A DNA stretch of 64,000 bases from Synanceia verrucosa (lineage: Eukaryota > Chordata > Actinopteri > Perciformes > Synanceiidae): NCBI GenBank assembly GCA_029721515.1, contig CM056556.1, positions 22,551,169 through 22,615,168 of the forward strand, given 5' to 3'. The position numbers and the translations under genes are program-made. Below are positions 62,201 through 64,000 of the stretch, piece after piece. The first letter of the stretch is position 1, and each line of letters opens with the position of its first letter. The notes below the pieces were generated by a model. That model was not told the DNA's origin and did not search any database. It saw nothing but the letters and a program-made list of their open reading frames with translations.

Positions 62201-62248
62201 CACCGTCCTAGGCCTGATCGTCCTCATTGGTATCCTCATCTACTGGAG
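2511..62248 (+). CDS. ptprz1: Receptor-type tyrosine-protein phosphatase zeta, 5' (extracellular and transmembrane) part; 13 exons, continues beyond window
   Basis: Joined exons: 2511-2571, 33343-33405, 39507-39686, 41709-41860, 42452-42547, 45358-45424, 45499-45656, 49433-49583, 53706-53890, 54470-54596, 56847-56887, 57133-59464, 62110-62248. All phases agree and all introns are GT/AG. Product order: signal peptide 1-20, carbonic-anhydrase-like domain about 36-300, FN3 about 313-412, Ser/Thr/Pro-rich region 428-1204, transmembrane helix about 1225-1248. The domain order, the motif KQSPINI, the acidic SGSGQG site and the DASNSSHESR juxtamembrane sequence identify PTPRZ1 rather than its paralogue PTPRG, which lacks the long mucin-like exon. 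In vertebrates this is a glial/neural chondroitin sulfate proteoglycan receptor binding contactin, pleiotrophin and tenascins. The two intracellular phosphatase domains are not in the window. The Ser-rich region is shorter than in mammals. Teleosts carry two copies (a and b); I cannot tell which this is. Confidence 0.95.
2572..3815. other. Start of ptprz1 intron 1, no element recognised
   Basis: Begins at the donor GTAAGA. Mixed-composition sequence without a coding signal or a repeat I can name. Intron 1 as a whole runs 2572-33342 (30,771 bp). Confidence 0.5.
3819..4349. mobile_element. PIF/Harbinger-like MITE with TTA target duplication
   Basis: Starts TGGCGCTTTTCCACT and ends AGTGGAAAAGTGCCA, an inverted pair with one mismatch over 15 bp. 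It is flanked on both sides by TTA (3816-3818 and 4350-4352), the target duplication typical of PIF/Harbinger elements. There is no transposase, so it is non-autonomous (531 bp). The interior is rich in GGTAC/GTACC-like half-palindromes. Confidence 0.8.
4366..4580 (+). mobile_element. tRNA-derived SINE
   Basis: The head resembles a tRNA gene: A-box-like TGGTTCAGTGG (4373-4383) and B-box GGTTCAATTCC (4417-4427), spaced as in tRNAs. It is followed by a tRNA-unrelated body of a kind widespread in teleost SINEs (TGTTCTTGAGCAAGATGCCG, then a CCATCAGGATGAATG region). Both boxes differ from consensus, so the copy is probably inactive. Confidence 0.75.
4581..6642. other. Intron 1 stretch with a short decayed element and GT repeat
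   Basis: Mostly unique-looking sequence. 5246-5295 (GGGGTGGGAAAAAATATTGA followed by TTGTGATATATCACGATAA) is a fragment of a common fish MITE type. 6479-6517 is an interrupted (GT)n array. No coding signal. Confidence 0.5.
6643..7835 (+). mobile_element. Tc1/mariner copy A (terminus type TATATTGCCAAAAG), degraded
   Basis: Ends: left CATTATATTGCCAAAAGAAT, right ATACTTTTGGCAATATAGTG, followed by the TA target (7836-7837). Transposase pieces read on + in more than one frame: MQTDFTNICERMGRSQELSE and VSCIIRTWKCLGTT (DNA-binding part), then GGGGIMVWGCFSGAGLGPLV and WPAQSPDLNP. A 17-bp tandem duplication (6988-7004 and 7005-7021) and a deletion right after SPDLNP (near 7595), which removes the third catalytic residue, show the gene is dead. 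Related copies at 20415-21532 and 38292-38974. Confidence 0.85.
6748..7626 (+). pseudogene. Tc1 transposase pseudogene (copy A)
   Basis: Remains of a DD34E transposase. The paired HTH region reads to LKEGGQRMLRHSQS, then the frame breaks at the 17-bp duplication. The catalytic domain resumes at about 7291 with MSDRIVPSVQFGGGGIMVWG, the second aspartate in FQHDCASVHKA, and WPAQSPDLNP. The sequence continues as SQAFSSNISV because the stretch with the final catalytic Glu is deleted. Confidence 0.75.
7913..8614. mobile_element. hAT-like non-autonomous element with 8-bp target duplication
   Basis: The left end AGGGCTGCGGCTATTGAAT and right end AAGTAATCGTTTCAGCC are imperfect inverted ends of the hAT type. 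ACTTCAGT occurs exactly outside both ends (7905-7912 and 8615-8622), an 8-bp target duplication as hAT transposases make. 702 bp, no transposase. Confidence 0.75.
8660..9443 (+). mobile_element. Non-LTR retrotransposon 3' tail, split by a TTAA element
   Basis: 8660-8739 (ending TTTTTCCCTGTTAA) and 9299-9443 (AGGGTTTTTGGGGGAGTTTT ... GCCCTCTGAGGCAAATTGTG ... AATAAAATTGATTTGAATTG) together form a tail very common in fish LINE/SINE elements. They are separated by the insertion 8740-9294, and joining at TTAA restores CCCTGTTAAAGGGTTTTT. A decayed relative of the last part lies at about 40080-40180. Confidence 0.65.
8740..9294 (-). mobile_element. TTAA-flanked (piggyBac-like) non-autonomous element, copy 1
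   Basis: Flanked by TTAA at 8736-8739 and 9295-9298; the right end reads TGGCACTCAAAGAG. Its sequence is the reverse complement of the element at 15199-15642 over both flanks. The outer left tip has been lost (CTGTCAGCTG instead of the expected inverted end). An extra block at about 8911-9040 beginning TAGGGCTGGGATGATAACCG is absent from copy 2 and looks like a further insertion. TTAA target sites are typical of piggyBac transposases. Confidence 0.7.
9444..12393. other. Intron 1 GC-richer stretch, possible regulatory content
   Basis: No repeat family recognised over most of this block. 10000-10340 is GC- and purine-rich; 10601-10618 is C-rich; about 11040-11560 is T/C-rich; about 11611-11628 has three GGTTAG-type units; 11803-11820 is a poly-A run. 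ORFs here arise from skewed composition. The low repeat content inside a repeat-filled intron makes it a place to look for conserved non-coding elements. Confidence 0.4.
12398..13082. mobile_element. MITE with TTAA target sites and AGCTGCA termini
   Basis: Left AGCTGCAGTCGGCAGCATTT and right AAAATGTTGCCAAATGCAGCT pair as imperfect inverted ends. Each end abuts TTAA (12394-12397 and 13083-13086). No coding capacity. The interior includes a GC-rich segment (about 12835-12860) and a CATTTGATTGG-like region. The class is inferred from the TTAA target only. Confidence 0.65.
13089..14635. other. Intron 1 stretch, nothing recognised
   Basis: AT-rich sequence without a nameable repeat, coding signal or structured element. 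Short ORFs (for example about 13811-14062) lack any protein similarity I can recognise. Confidence 0.5.
14644..15669. mobile_element. hAT-like element interrupted by a TTAA element
   Basis: Left end CAGGGTAGCAACAACAAATC and right end AATCATTAGTTGCAGCCCTA are hAT-type inverted ends. Flanks ACTGTCAT (14636-14643) and ATTGTCAT (15670-15677) are an 8-bp target duplication with one mismatch. The right arm is split by the nested element 15199-15642. No transposase ORF. Confidence 0.7.
15199..15642 (+). mobile_element. TTAA-flanked (piggyBac-like) non-autonomous element, copy 2
   Basis: TTAA at 15195-15198 and 15643-15646. Inverted ends CTGTTTGAGTGCCA and TGGCACTCAAAGAG. The left end is tandemly repeated: TTGAGTGCCATTGATGTAAT at about 15203 and the related TTGAGTGCCATTTACATAAT at about 15247. 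It matches copy 1 (8740-9294) in reverse orientation. It sits inside the hAT-like element 14644-15669, giving a relative age order. Confidence 0.75.
15678..18035. other. Intron 1 stretch, nothing recognised
   Basis: AT-rich intronic sequence. No coding signal, and no repeat recognised apart from short A/T runs and a C-run at about 16277-16285. Confidence 0.5.
18038..18219. mobile_element. Tc1/mariner MITE with perfect inverted ends
   Basis: 182 bp, starting CACTCCTGATCAAAATTTTA and ending with its reverse complement; 24 bp of the two ends match perfectly. Flanked by TA on both sides (18036-18037 and 18220-18221). The interior has no coding capacity. Perfect ends suggest a recent insertion mobilised by a Tc1-like transposase elsewhere. 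Confidence 0.9.
18222..20412. other. Intron 1 stretch with a MITE fragment
   Basis: 18408-18478 (AGGTATAATCAGGCAGAT, then AACATGTTCCTGTAGAAACA and AAAAATGAGC) is related to 21834-21888 and to the family ending at 45053. The rest shows no recognised element. Confidence 0.5.
20415..21532 (-). mobile_element. Tc1/mariner copy B, one end missing
   Basis: The left end CACTATATTGCCAACAGTAT is preceded by TA (20413-20414). The transposase reads on the minus strand in pieces: QTAFTNICERMGRSQELS, REISSLRNIPQSTVSCIIRT, SSRTVHRELHGMGFH. The copy stops at CATGCCTAGGTG (about 21532), so the 5' inverted end is lost. An internal deletion near 21470 removes part of the GTVIG segment present in copies A and C. 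Opposite orientation to copy A. Confidence 0.85.
21533..24780. other. Intron 1 stretch: MITE fragments, poly-T, possible regulatory block
   Basis: 21834-21888 is a MITE fragment shared with 18408-18478. 22042-22067 is a poly-T run. 22740-22880 is half of the fold-back family seen complete at 32616-32945. 22260-22480 is non-repetitive and contains CCTTTGTTGA, a match to the SOX core. 23760-24010 is GC-rich, followed by C-runs and a T-run at about 24303. No gene. Confidence 0.45.
24781..24957. repeat. Duplicated segment and AT-rich dinucleotide tract
   Basis: A segment containing AAAAAGATGAGAAATA and CTTTCTGTT-like sequence occurs at about 24790-24830 and again, diverged, at about 24863-24894, each followed by TACATATA-type repeats. 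The tract continues on the far side of the Tc1 at 26420-26520. Confidence 0.6.
24958..26419 (+). mobile_element. Tc1/mariner copy with CAGCACCTTGCAAAAATATT ends, degraded
   Basis: The left end CAGCACCTTGCAAAAATATT and right end GAATACTTTTGCAAGGCGCTG are inverted, with TA outside both (24956-24957 and 26420-26421). Transposase remains on +: EELQSSTANTGVSVHRTTIS-like DNA-binding part, WSDETKIELFGHKGK, PTVKHGGGSIMLWGCFAAVG, then LEWPSQSPDLNPIENVW. Several stops and frameshifts, plus a deletion near 25915 that removes most of the segment around the second catalytic aspartate, inactivate it. Inserted in a TA/CA-rich tract. Confidence 0.85.
25345..26200 (+). pseudogene. Tc1 transposase pseudogene
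   Basis: Recognisable DD34E transposase in several frames. WSDETKIELFGH carries the first catalytic Asp and SPDLNPIE the Glu. The FQQDNDPKH segment is reduced to an out-of-frame remnant at about 25916-25930 after a deletion. An in-frame TGA in CYV*RQPN adds to the decay. Confidence 0.75.
26420..26530. repeat. TATATG/CATATA-rich microsatellite
   Basis: Alternating purine-pyrimidine TA, TG and CA runs with internal palindromes. It continues the tract found left of the Tc1 copy. The sequence TATTAGGGGTATCAAA (about 26519) resembles TATTAGGGCTATCAAA (about 24847), so the flank itself seems duplicated. Confidence 0.7.
26531..29860. other. Intron 1 stretch with a hairpin element
   Basis: Mostly unique-looking sequence. 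28385-28401 and 28481-28497 form a perfect 17-bp inverted repeat inside a repeat fragment. 29390-29580 is a moderately GC-rich, non-repetitive block. No coding signal recognised. Confidence 0.45.
28385..28497. repeat. Inverted repeat: 17-bp perfect arms
   Basis: TGAGGTTTTCAGTGCAG (28385-28401) and its exact complement CTGCACTGAAAACCTCA (28481-28497). Inside, GGAGTATTT and AAATACTCC pair again. It looks like part of the fish MITE type with ACTTTTACT/GGAGTATTTTT ends, a larger copy of which is at 52130-52710. Confidence 0.7.
29861..29930 (-). mobile_element. Short decayed Tc1 fragment (same family as copies A-C)
   Basis: About 70 bp resembling copy B near 20710-20780: GACCAGTTAAGTTCCTCCAT, then ACCAAACTGG and TTTCTTTATGGAACTGGCTTT versus GGCCAGTCAAGTTCATCCAC ... 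TCTTTATGGACCTTGCTTT. Strongly diverged; weak on its own but colinear. Confidence 0.45.
29931..30470. other. Intron 1 stretch, nothing recognised
   Basis: Non-coding mixed sequence with A/T runs; no element named. Confidence 0.45.
30471..30900. repeat. C-rich, strand-asymmetric repeat island
   Basis: About 30540-30845 is extremely rich in C and A on the + strand (runs of CCCACCCCC, CCAGGAGGCC, CCCCCACACC) and poor in T, then switches to A/T. This removes stop codons in several frames and yields Pro- or Gly-rich ORFs on both strands that are not genes. It resembles GC-rich interspersed fish repeats, but I cannot assign a family. Confidence 0.5.
31070..31340. promoter_or_regulatory. Candidate conserved non-coding element
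   Basis: A non-repetitive block between two repeats with balanced composition and clustered binding-site-like words: CATTAATG, GGTAATGAGG, CAGCTG (E-box), TGACAGATG and TCATTACAT. This only suggests an enhancer; conservation cannot be judged from one sequence. Confidence 0.25.
31502..31929. mobile_element. PIF/Harbinger-like MITE, TTA target
   Basis: Left AGCCCTGTTCGCACTACATG and right ATCGTGTAGTGTGATCAAGGCA pair as imperfect inverted ends, bordered by TTA at 31499-31501 and 31930-31932. 428 bp, no transposase. Second Harbinger-type element in this intron, with different ends from 3819-4349. Confidence 0.65.
32075..32595. mobile_element. Non-autonomous DNA element with CTTTCACAGTGC ends
   Basis: Left GGGGTCTTTCACAGTGCCAG and right GTGCACTGTGAAAGGGGCTT are inverted. 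The interior contains CG-rich words (GGGTCGACTTTC, CGATCCGAGCCG) and a (TAC/TAA)n tract at about 32182-32220. Target duplication not clear, so the superfamily is open. Confidence 0.55.
32616..32945. mobile_element. Fold-back MITE with CCTCCACCAAGGAGGTTATG ends
   Basis: An almost complete inverted repeat about its centre (about 32775). CACCAAGGAGGTTATGTTTT at the left pairs with AAGCATAACCTCCTTGGCGG at the right, and internal parts also pair (AGTGGCCTAACTTAAAACTG with CAGTTTTAAGTTAGGCCGCT). A half-copy of the family lies at 22740-22880. Confidence 0.8.
33343..33405 (+). CDS. ptprz1: ptprz1 exon 2: mature N terminus
   Basis: 63 nt, phase 1 to phase 1, between a T-rich tract ending TTGCAG and the donor GTGAGT. 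It encodes AEGYAYRNQRKFSEDIDWSYA (residues 21-41), which leads into the carbonic-anhydrase-like domain; the I-D-W-S-Y motif corresponds to the family's G/D-W-S-Y block. It is too small to stand out as an ORF and was recognised by its splice sites and protein similarity. Confidence 0.93.
34019..34300. mobile_element. MITE fragment, TTAA-AGGTGCAG type
   Basis: TTAA (34015-34018) is followed by AGGTGCAGAGTGTAGGGTTT, then GGTTGCAGAGTGCAAACAAC, GACTACTGTAGAAACAC, GGGCTCATTCTAAG and TTTCAGGTGATCATACACCA. This order is that of a MITE very common in spiny-rayed fish. The far end is eroded. Confidence 0.65.
38292..38974 (-). mobile_element. Tc1/mariner copy C, internal-to-5' half only
   Basis: Keeps the 5' end (minus-strand start) with CAATATAGTG and TA (38975-38976), and the N-terminal coding region: QTAFTNIRERTGRSQELSEF, RGTVIGCHLCNKSS and IPQSTVSCIIRKW. 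It continues to the FGGGG region and stops at 38292, so the catalytic C-terminal half and 3' end are missing. Same family and orientation as copy B. Confidence 0.85.
39507..39686 (+). CDS. ptprz1: ptprz1 exon 3: carbonic-anhydrase-like domain, N-terminal part
   Basis: 180 nt, phase 1 to phase 1, flanked by TTGCCAG and GTAAGA. It encodes residues 42-101, including NNWAKKFPSC and the family signature KQSPINI (60-66). Cys56 is the position that pairs with the later PPC cysteine (Cys240, exon 7) in extracellular carbonic anhydrases; that pairing is inferred. Confidence 0.95.
39687..41708. other. ptprz1 intron 3
   Basis: 2,022 bp. 40080-40180 is a decayed LINE/SINE tail (AAAGCCCCCTTAGGCAAATT, AATAAAATTGAC), related to 9299-9443. 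40640-40860 is non-repetitive, with TTAGCAACGG (RFX-like half site), CAGCTG and TTATTAATGG, a candidate enhancer. No gene. Confidence 0.55.
41709..41860 (+). CDS. ptprz1: ptprz1 exon 4: carbonic-anhydrase-like domain, central part with lost zinc ligand
   Basis: 152 nt, phase 1 to phase 0. It encodes residues 102-152, with RITFHWGRCN followed by EGSEHSLDG. In active alpha-carbonic anhydrases the sequence is HFHWG with two zinc-binding histidines; here the first is Thr127 and only His129 remains. N134-A-S is a possible glycosylation site. Donor GTGAGA. Confidence 0.95.
41861..42451. other. ptprz1 intron 4
   Basis: 591 bp, AT-rich, from GTGAGA to CCCACAG. No element recognised. Confidence 0.8.
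42452..42547 (+). CDS. ptprz1: ptprz1 exon 5: carbonic-anhydrase-like domain
   Basis: 96 nt, phase 0 to phase 0, encoding residues 153-184 (MQIYCYEAHRFDSL...ITALAVLFE). Gln154 occupies the position of the third zinc ligand (His119 in carbonic anhydrase II numbering). With Thr127 this leaves one of three ligands, so the domain should be catalytically dead and act in ligand binding. The donor GTGTGC is weaker than its neighbours'. Confidence 0.93.
42548..45357. other. ptprz1 intron 5
   Basis: 2,810 bp. 44470-44640 (AAGATGGTGACCACCAAAAC, then AAACCAATGGGTGATGTCAC) is a fragment of a common fish MITE. About 44760-45056 ends in GAAACCTGAAAATGAGCATG and CCTTTAA (TTAA 45053-45056), another TTAA-bounded MITE end. 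Remainder unassigned. Confidence 0.6.
45358..45424 (+). CDS. ptprz1: ptprz1 exon 6: carbonic-anhydrase-like domain
   Basis: 67 nt, phase 0 to phase 1, after the acceptor CTCCTCACAG. It encodes TSTEENVNYAAIIDGINSVS and then R-Y-G (residues 185 to the split Gly207). The donor GTATGT opens a very short intron (74 bp) before exon 7, close to the minimum seen in fish. Confidence 0.95.
45499..45656 (+). CDS. ptprz1: ptprz1 exon 7: carbonic-anhydrase-like domain with PPC motif
   Basis: 158 nt, phase 1 to phase 0. It encodes residues 207-259: a GLLPNSTEKYFIYNGSLTTP segment followed by PCSETVEW, the conserved C-terminal carbonic anhydrase block. Two potential N-glycosylation sites are visible (Asn223-Ser-Thr and Asn232-Gly-Ser). 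Cys240 is the likely partner of Cys56. Confidence 0.96.
46251..46292. repeat. (CA)n microsatellite
   Basis: About 21 CA units followed by GACAGACA. Confidence 0.95.
46464..46515. repeat. (CA)n microsatellite abutting a Tc1 end
   Basis: About 25 CA units running directly into the Tc1 terminus AGGGGTTGGACAATGAAA; no TA dinucleotide remains between them. Confidence 0.95.
46500..47536 (-). pseudogene. Tc1 transposase, nearly full length, one stop and damaged C terminus
   Basis: Starts MGDISEFKRGQIVGAHLAGA (ATG 47534-47536) with a helix-turn-helix region to VSKATVSRLMSAYHQEG. TGA follows where related proteins have Arg, consistent with CGA to TGA decay at a CpG. The frame then continues open through KRKLSERDVWVLTRIVSKKH, the first catalytic Asp in LFSDESTF, VKHGGRWVMVWAAIS, and the second in YQDDNAPIHTA. 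After WPAQSP the sequence becomes AHHHHIV and drifts, so the final catalytic Glu is lost and the residues run into the CA array. Confidence 0.8.
46514..47712 (-). mobile_element. Tc1/mariner copy with CAGGGGTTGGACAATGAAA ends
   Basis: The left end CAGGGGTTGGACAATGAAAT and the eroded right end GTTTCAGTTTCATTGTCTAC are inverted. The transposase reads on the minus strand from about 47536 (see the pseudogene entry). The left end merges with a CA array, the right end has lost the outer CAACCCCTG. A different family from copies A-C. Confidence 0.85.
49255..49346. repeat. CA array and (AAT)n array
   Basis: CA/ACA units at 49255-49289, and about eleven ATA/AAT units at 49312-49346, just upstream of exon 8. 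Confidence 0.9.
49433..49583 (+). CDS. ptprz1: ptprz1 exon 8: end of carbonic-anhydrase-like domain
   Basis: 151 nt, phase 0 to phase 1, encoding residues 260-309: LEMFCEVMTMQQAGYVMLMD, then YLQNNYRDQQQQ and QVFSSYTGTEEV. Strongly PTPRZ-like. The donor is CCAG|GTGCTC, weaker than consensus; it is supported by the in-phase join to VCSSEPEN in exon 9. Confidence 0.94.
50188..51751 (+). mobile_element. Full-length Tc1/mariner copy, Sleeping-Beauty-like ends
   Basis: 1,564 bp bounded by TA (50186-50187 and 51752-51753). The left CAATCGTGGTCAGAAGTTTA and the right end (complement of CAGTCGTGGTCAAAAGTTTA) are inverted and both continue with CATACACTTGTAAAGAACAT-like sequence. The AGTTTACATACACTT core recalls salmonid-type Tc1 elements. 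An inner repeat (50245-50300 versus 51615-51690, with GATACTTCTTTGTCA and complement) gives long imperfect inverted repeats. The transposase is nearly whole but frameshifted. Confidence 0.9.
50528..51527 (+). pseudogene. Tc1 transposase pseudogene, intact DD34E triad across frameshifts
   Basis: ATG 50528 gives MGKSKELSTDLKKRIIDLNK, a paired-type DNA-binding start. The frame shifts within GAILKAA (about 50610), resumes at about 50750 (TTKNQICQELEAAGTQVSVS, WRKVLWSDEAKIDLFGHNAQ), shifts again near 51040 and continues to the stop at 51525-51527 through VKHGGGSIMLWGCFAANGTG, FQQDNDPKHTS and WSSQSPDLNPIENMW. There are 34 residues between the second Asp and the Glu, the DD34E spacing. All three catalytic residues survive, but the frameshifts prevent one protein. 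Confidence 0.85.
52130..52710. mobile_element. MITE with GTGGTGGAAAGTAC end
   Basis: The left end CAGTGGTGGAAAGTACATTC is followed by TGTACTTTACTTGAGTATTT and CTGCTACTTTTTACTTCTAC; the right part has CTACTTTTGTACTTTTACAC and TTTTACTTTTACTGGG. This ACTTTTACT-rich layout is a very common fish non-autonomous element. Ends are eroded and no target duplication was found. Confidence 0.6.
53229..53288. repeat. (AAT)n and (AGT)n microsatellite
   Basis: About ten AAT units, a short AT stretch, and then about six AGT units. Confidence 0.9.
53706..53890 (+). CDS. ptprz1: ptprz1 exon 9: fibronectin type III domain, first half
   Basis: 185 nt, phase 1 to phase 0, after acceptor TTTTGTTAG. It encodes residues 310-371, VCSSEPENIQAVPYNLSSLL then VTWERPRAVYD, typical of the FN3 A-B-C strands (conserved Trp and Pro). 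Ends GATGTG|GTGAGA. Confidence 0.94.
53891..54469. other. ptprz1 intron 9
   Basis: 579 bp from GTGAGA to TTCCATCAG; no element recognised. Confidence 0.8.
54470..54596 (+). CDS. ptprz1: ptprz1 exon 10: fibronectin type III domain, second half
   Basis: 127 nt, phase 0 to phase 1, encoding GAILDDLLANTSYVVQVVAV then CSNGLYGRVSD (from residue 372). The NTSYVVQVVAV block with its tyrosine is the FN3 F strand. Ends CTTG|GTAAGA. Confidence 0.94.
54597..56846. other. ptprz1 intron 10
   Basis: 2,250 bp, AT-rich, from GTAAGA to CCCCAG. No repeat family or further exon recognised; short ORFs have no visible similarity. Confidence 0.75.
56847..56887 (+). CDS. ptprz1: ptprz1 exon 11: short linker exon
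   Basis: 41 nt, phase 1 to phase 0, between CCCCAG and GTAAGG, encoding ENALDPDSHEFDNE. It is assigned on exact phase fit on both sides, good splice sites and an acidic sequence like the mammalian linker after the FN3 domain. A small exon like this could be alternatively used. Confidence 0.85.
57133..59464 (+). CDS. ptprz1: ptprz1 exon 12: long Ser/Thr/Pro-rich proteoglycan region
   Basis: 2332 nt, phase 0 to phase 1, open throughout: 777 codons (residues 428-1204). Very rich in Ser, Thr and Pro, with no globular domain, as in the giant PTPRZ1 exon that carries O-glycans and chondroitin sulfate. Ser-Gly pairs in acidic context are at 811-812 (DSDLLSG), 911-912 (EASGDE), 1137-1138 (NESGS) and especially 1170-1173 (GEEESGSGQGE), the best glycosaminoglycan attachment site. 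It is much shorter than the mammalian exon, consistent with rapid length change of such regions. The donor GAAG|GTAAAA is weak; read-through gives 27 more residues and a TGA at 59545-59547. Low stop density in other frames produces shadow ORFs that are not genes. Confidence 0.95.
59465..60004 (+). promoter_or_regulatory. Possible alternative 3' end (phosphacan-type secreted form)
   Basis: If the exon 12 donor is not used, the frame continues GKTKQPPMWGKHCISPAKSQ and seven more residues to TGA at 59545-59547, and a canonical AATAAA follows at 59999-60004. In mammals phosphacan is the secreted PTPRZ1 extracellular part produced by an alternative 3' end after this exon. The weak donor (GTAAAA) fits. 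Inference only: AATAAA is common in AT-rich introns. Confidence 0.35.
59465..62109. other. ptprz1 intron 12
   Basis: 2,645 bp. Starts with the possible phosphacan-type read-through. Contains a poly-T run (60379-60400). No exon for the roughly 30 extra mammalian residues before the juxtamembrane segment was recognised. Confidence 0.7.
62110..62248 (+). CDS. ptprz1: ptprz1 exon 13: juxtamembrane and transmembrane segment
   Basis: 139 nt, phase 1 to phase 2, after acceptor CTCTCTCTCCAG. It encodes residues 1205-1250: DASNSSHESRVGSILDRERK, then a hydrophobic helix starting AVVPLAVISTLTVLG and ending GILIYW, with the split Arg codon AG|GTCAGT. It matches the PTPRZ1 transmembrane exon closely. Mammals have about 30 more residues between the GAG site and ASNSSHESR; no exon for them was found in intron 12, so it is skipped, lost or too diverged to see. 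Confidence 0.95.
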
Positions 62249-63840
62249 GTCAGTACTGTATATGTTAGACTGTTTTGGCCATTTGATGGTGGAAGAAGTA
62301 CACAGCAAGTTAATTGAAACTCAGCCCTTACATATCAGTGTCTCATGAAACTGTCATGGTTGAAGATGTCAGTTTTCCATTAACACATTCAACAGACACA
62401 GTGCAACATTATTATCTGATTATTACACAATAATACAGTACACCTGCATGAATATAATTGGCATAAATGAACGCTATTTATCATTAGTCCCAATCAGGGA
62501 GGGATTCACAGAGAATAATGCCAGCATGAGTGCCTTAAAATTTATGCAGCACTTTTGTTAGCTTGTAAGCATATTTAGGGGCTGAACAGTCAACAATAGA
62601 ATAGAATAGAAAGCCTTTATTGTCATTATAAACAGTATAATGAGATTTAAAGCATCTCCTTAAAAATGCACACAGCGCAATATGGAAACAAAAAGTACTA
62701 TGAAAAACTACTACACGACCACTGCCTACTGCACATAAACTCCTATATACAATAAAAACTTGTGCAACACCCACTAGAGGTACAAAGACAGACAGACAGA
62801 CACGTGACAGTAACAGACCAGACTAAAGTGGCTAGCAACATTAAAATGATAGAGGTGACATTGGCATTACAATGCAAATATGACAGTGAATCCAAGTGAA
62901 TAGTAACATTAGAGTGGTAGAGGTGACAGAAGCAGACAAAAAAACATGTCAGTTCTCAGTGTAAACTTGAGTATGGTGACGTCTTTGTTAAAGAAGCTGT
63001 CCCTGAGTCTGTTTGTTCTGGCCGGTTTGGACCTGAAGCGACTGCCAGGAGACAACAGGTTGAAAAGGGTTGGATATTGTCTTTTATAATGTTCCTGACC
63101 CTGCTGAGACAGCGGGAGTTGTAGATGGTGGATATGATGGGCAGAGGGCAGCCAATGATTTTTTTGTGCGGTGTTGGTCACCTTCTGCAGTGTCTTTCTG
63201 TCAGTCTCTGTGCAGCTAGAGTGCCACACTGTCACACCATAGGTCAGCAGGCTCTCAATGGTTGAGTGGTAGAAGGTCACCAGCAGGCTTGTGTTTAGTT
63301 GCTCCTTCCTGAGCACCCTCAGGAAGTGTAGTCGCTGTTGGGCTCTTTTGACCAGTGCTGAGGTGTTGGGTGATTGGGCCACTGACAGACTCGGATTGTT
63401 ATAAATTTCAGCAACATTATGGAATGAACCTTACAGTGAAATATAACATTTTTCTTTCCTTATACGCTTGGCTCAACCTGTTTGATATTGTGTCAAAGTC
63501 TCGCTCAAGGAGATGTCTTGAAATCTGAATATTATCTGAATCTGAATAAGACGTCATCCACATTGTGGAAATTACCTTAATATTCAGCCATAACCTTGGA
63601 AATCTATTTAGATAATACTGAGCTTTCTGCACTCCAACCCAACAAACTATGGCTGGCTGGTACTTTCATTCCCAGTGTGGCTGTACTGTGCTCTCCCACA
63701 GCTGTCTTCCAGCATCACATTGCCTCAACAGATTTCAGAGCCTGGTAAAAACAAGCCCTTTCAGTGGATGCAAATGGCAGTGCTAGCTTGCCCTATAGCA
63801 CATTATTACAGCCTGGTGGGTTAAAACACTACAGACCACC

Positions 63841-63872
<32 letters not shown>

Positions 63873-64000
63873 GTAATGTTGATGCGGCTGCTGGCAGACT
63901 GAATAAACCGTGTTTTTGTTGTCTCTCTCAATTGACCTCGATTTTAAAAAAAAAAAAATTAAAAAAAAAGCTGAGGTACTCTTCAAGACATTTCTCGTGC
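62249..64000. other. ptprz1 intron 13 (continues beyond window)
   Basis: Starts GTCAGT. Holds a LINE fragment (62592-63400), a (GT)n array at about 63841-63871 and an A-rich run near 63944-63968. No further exon seen before the window ends. Confidence 0.75.
62592..63400 (-). mobile_element. Non-LTR retrotransposon 3' fragment with (TTCTA)n tail
   Basis: On the minus strand the sequence encodes the end of an RT-type protein: SALVKRAQQRLHFLRVLRKE and LLTYGVTVWHSSCTETDRKT, breaking frame at about AQK (63130) and continuing in other frames. The 3' untranslated part ends ATAATGACAATAAAGGCTTT followed by TTCTATTCTATTC, the short tandem tail of a LINE. 5'-truncated and inactive. Confidence 0.75.

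Noticed and set aside
1..64000. CRISPR arrays, operons, phage or plasmid genes
   Set aside because: No regularly spaced repeats, no compact gene strings, and a clear vertebrate intron-exon gene throughout.

Overview
The window is nuclear genomic DNA of a ray-finned fish, probably a spiny-rayed (percomorph) teleost. I infer this from a vertebrate multi-exon gene with GT/AG introns, several Tc1/mariner families, L2-like non-LTR retrotransposons, a tRNA-derived SINE, many short inverted-repeat elements (MITEs) and abundant CA/GT microsatellites. There is no bacterial, plasmid or phage signal.

One protein-coding gene is supported, and it fills the window on the + strand: the 5' part of ptprz1, receptor-type tyrosine phosphatase zeta (the phosphacan gene). 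Thirteen coding exons can be joined in a consistent phase from ATG 2511 to 62248, giving 1250 complete codons plus 2 nt. In order they encode a signal peptide, a carbonic-anhydrase-like domain (about residues 36-300), a fibronectin type III domain (about 313-412), a very long Ser/Thr/Pro-rich region carried mostly by one 2.3-kb exon (57133-59464) with an acidic Ser-Gly chondroitin-sulfate site near its end, and a juxtamembrane/transmembrane exon (62110-62248). The two cytoplasmic phosphatase domains must lie beyond position 64000. Reading through the weak donor of the 2.3-kb exon gives a 27-residue tail, a stop at 59545-59547 and an AATAAA at 59999, which could make a secreted phosphacan-like form.

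Layout. 1-1740: L2-like retrotransposon fragment (minus strand). About 2200-2571: CpG-rich first exon. 2572-33342: a 30.8-kb intron 1 containing most of the mobile elements (Harbinger-like MITEs, hAT-like elements, TTAA-flanked elements, Tc1 copies) with non-repetitive blocks between them that may hold enhancers. 33343-49583: exons 2-8 (carbonic-anhydrase-like domain), with a Tc1 copy in intron 7. 49584-56887: exons 9-11, with a nearly complete but frameshifted Tc1 in intron 8. 57133-64000: the long exon, the transmembrane exon and a LINE fragment in the last intron.

The mobile-element record is rich: nested insertions with recognisable target-site duplications, five different Tc1/mariner terminus types, and a pair of related TTAA-flanked elements in opposite orientation. 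I found no new gene system. The most useful leads are the possible phosphacan-type alternative 3' end, the TTAA-flanked element pair, and candidate regulatory blocks in introns 1 and 3.
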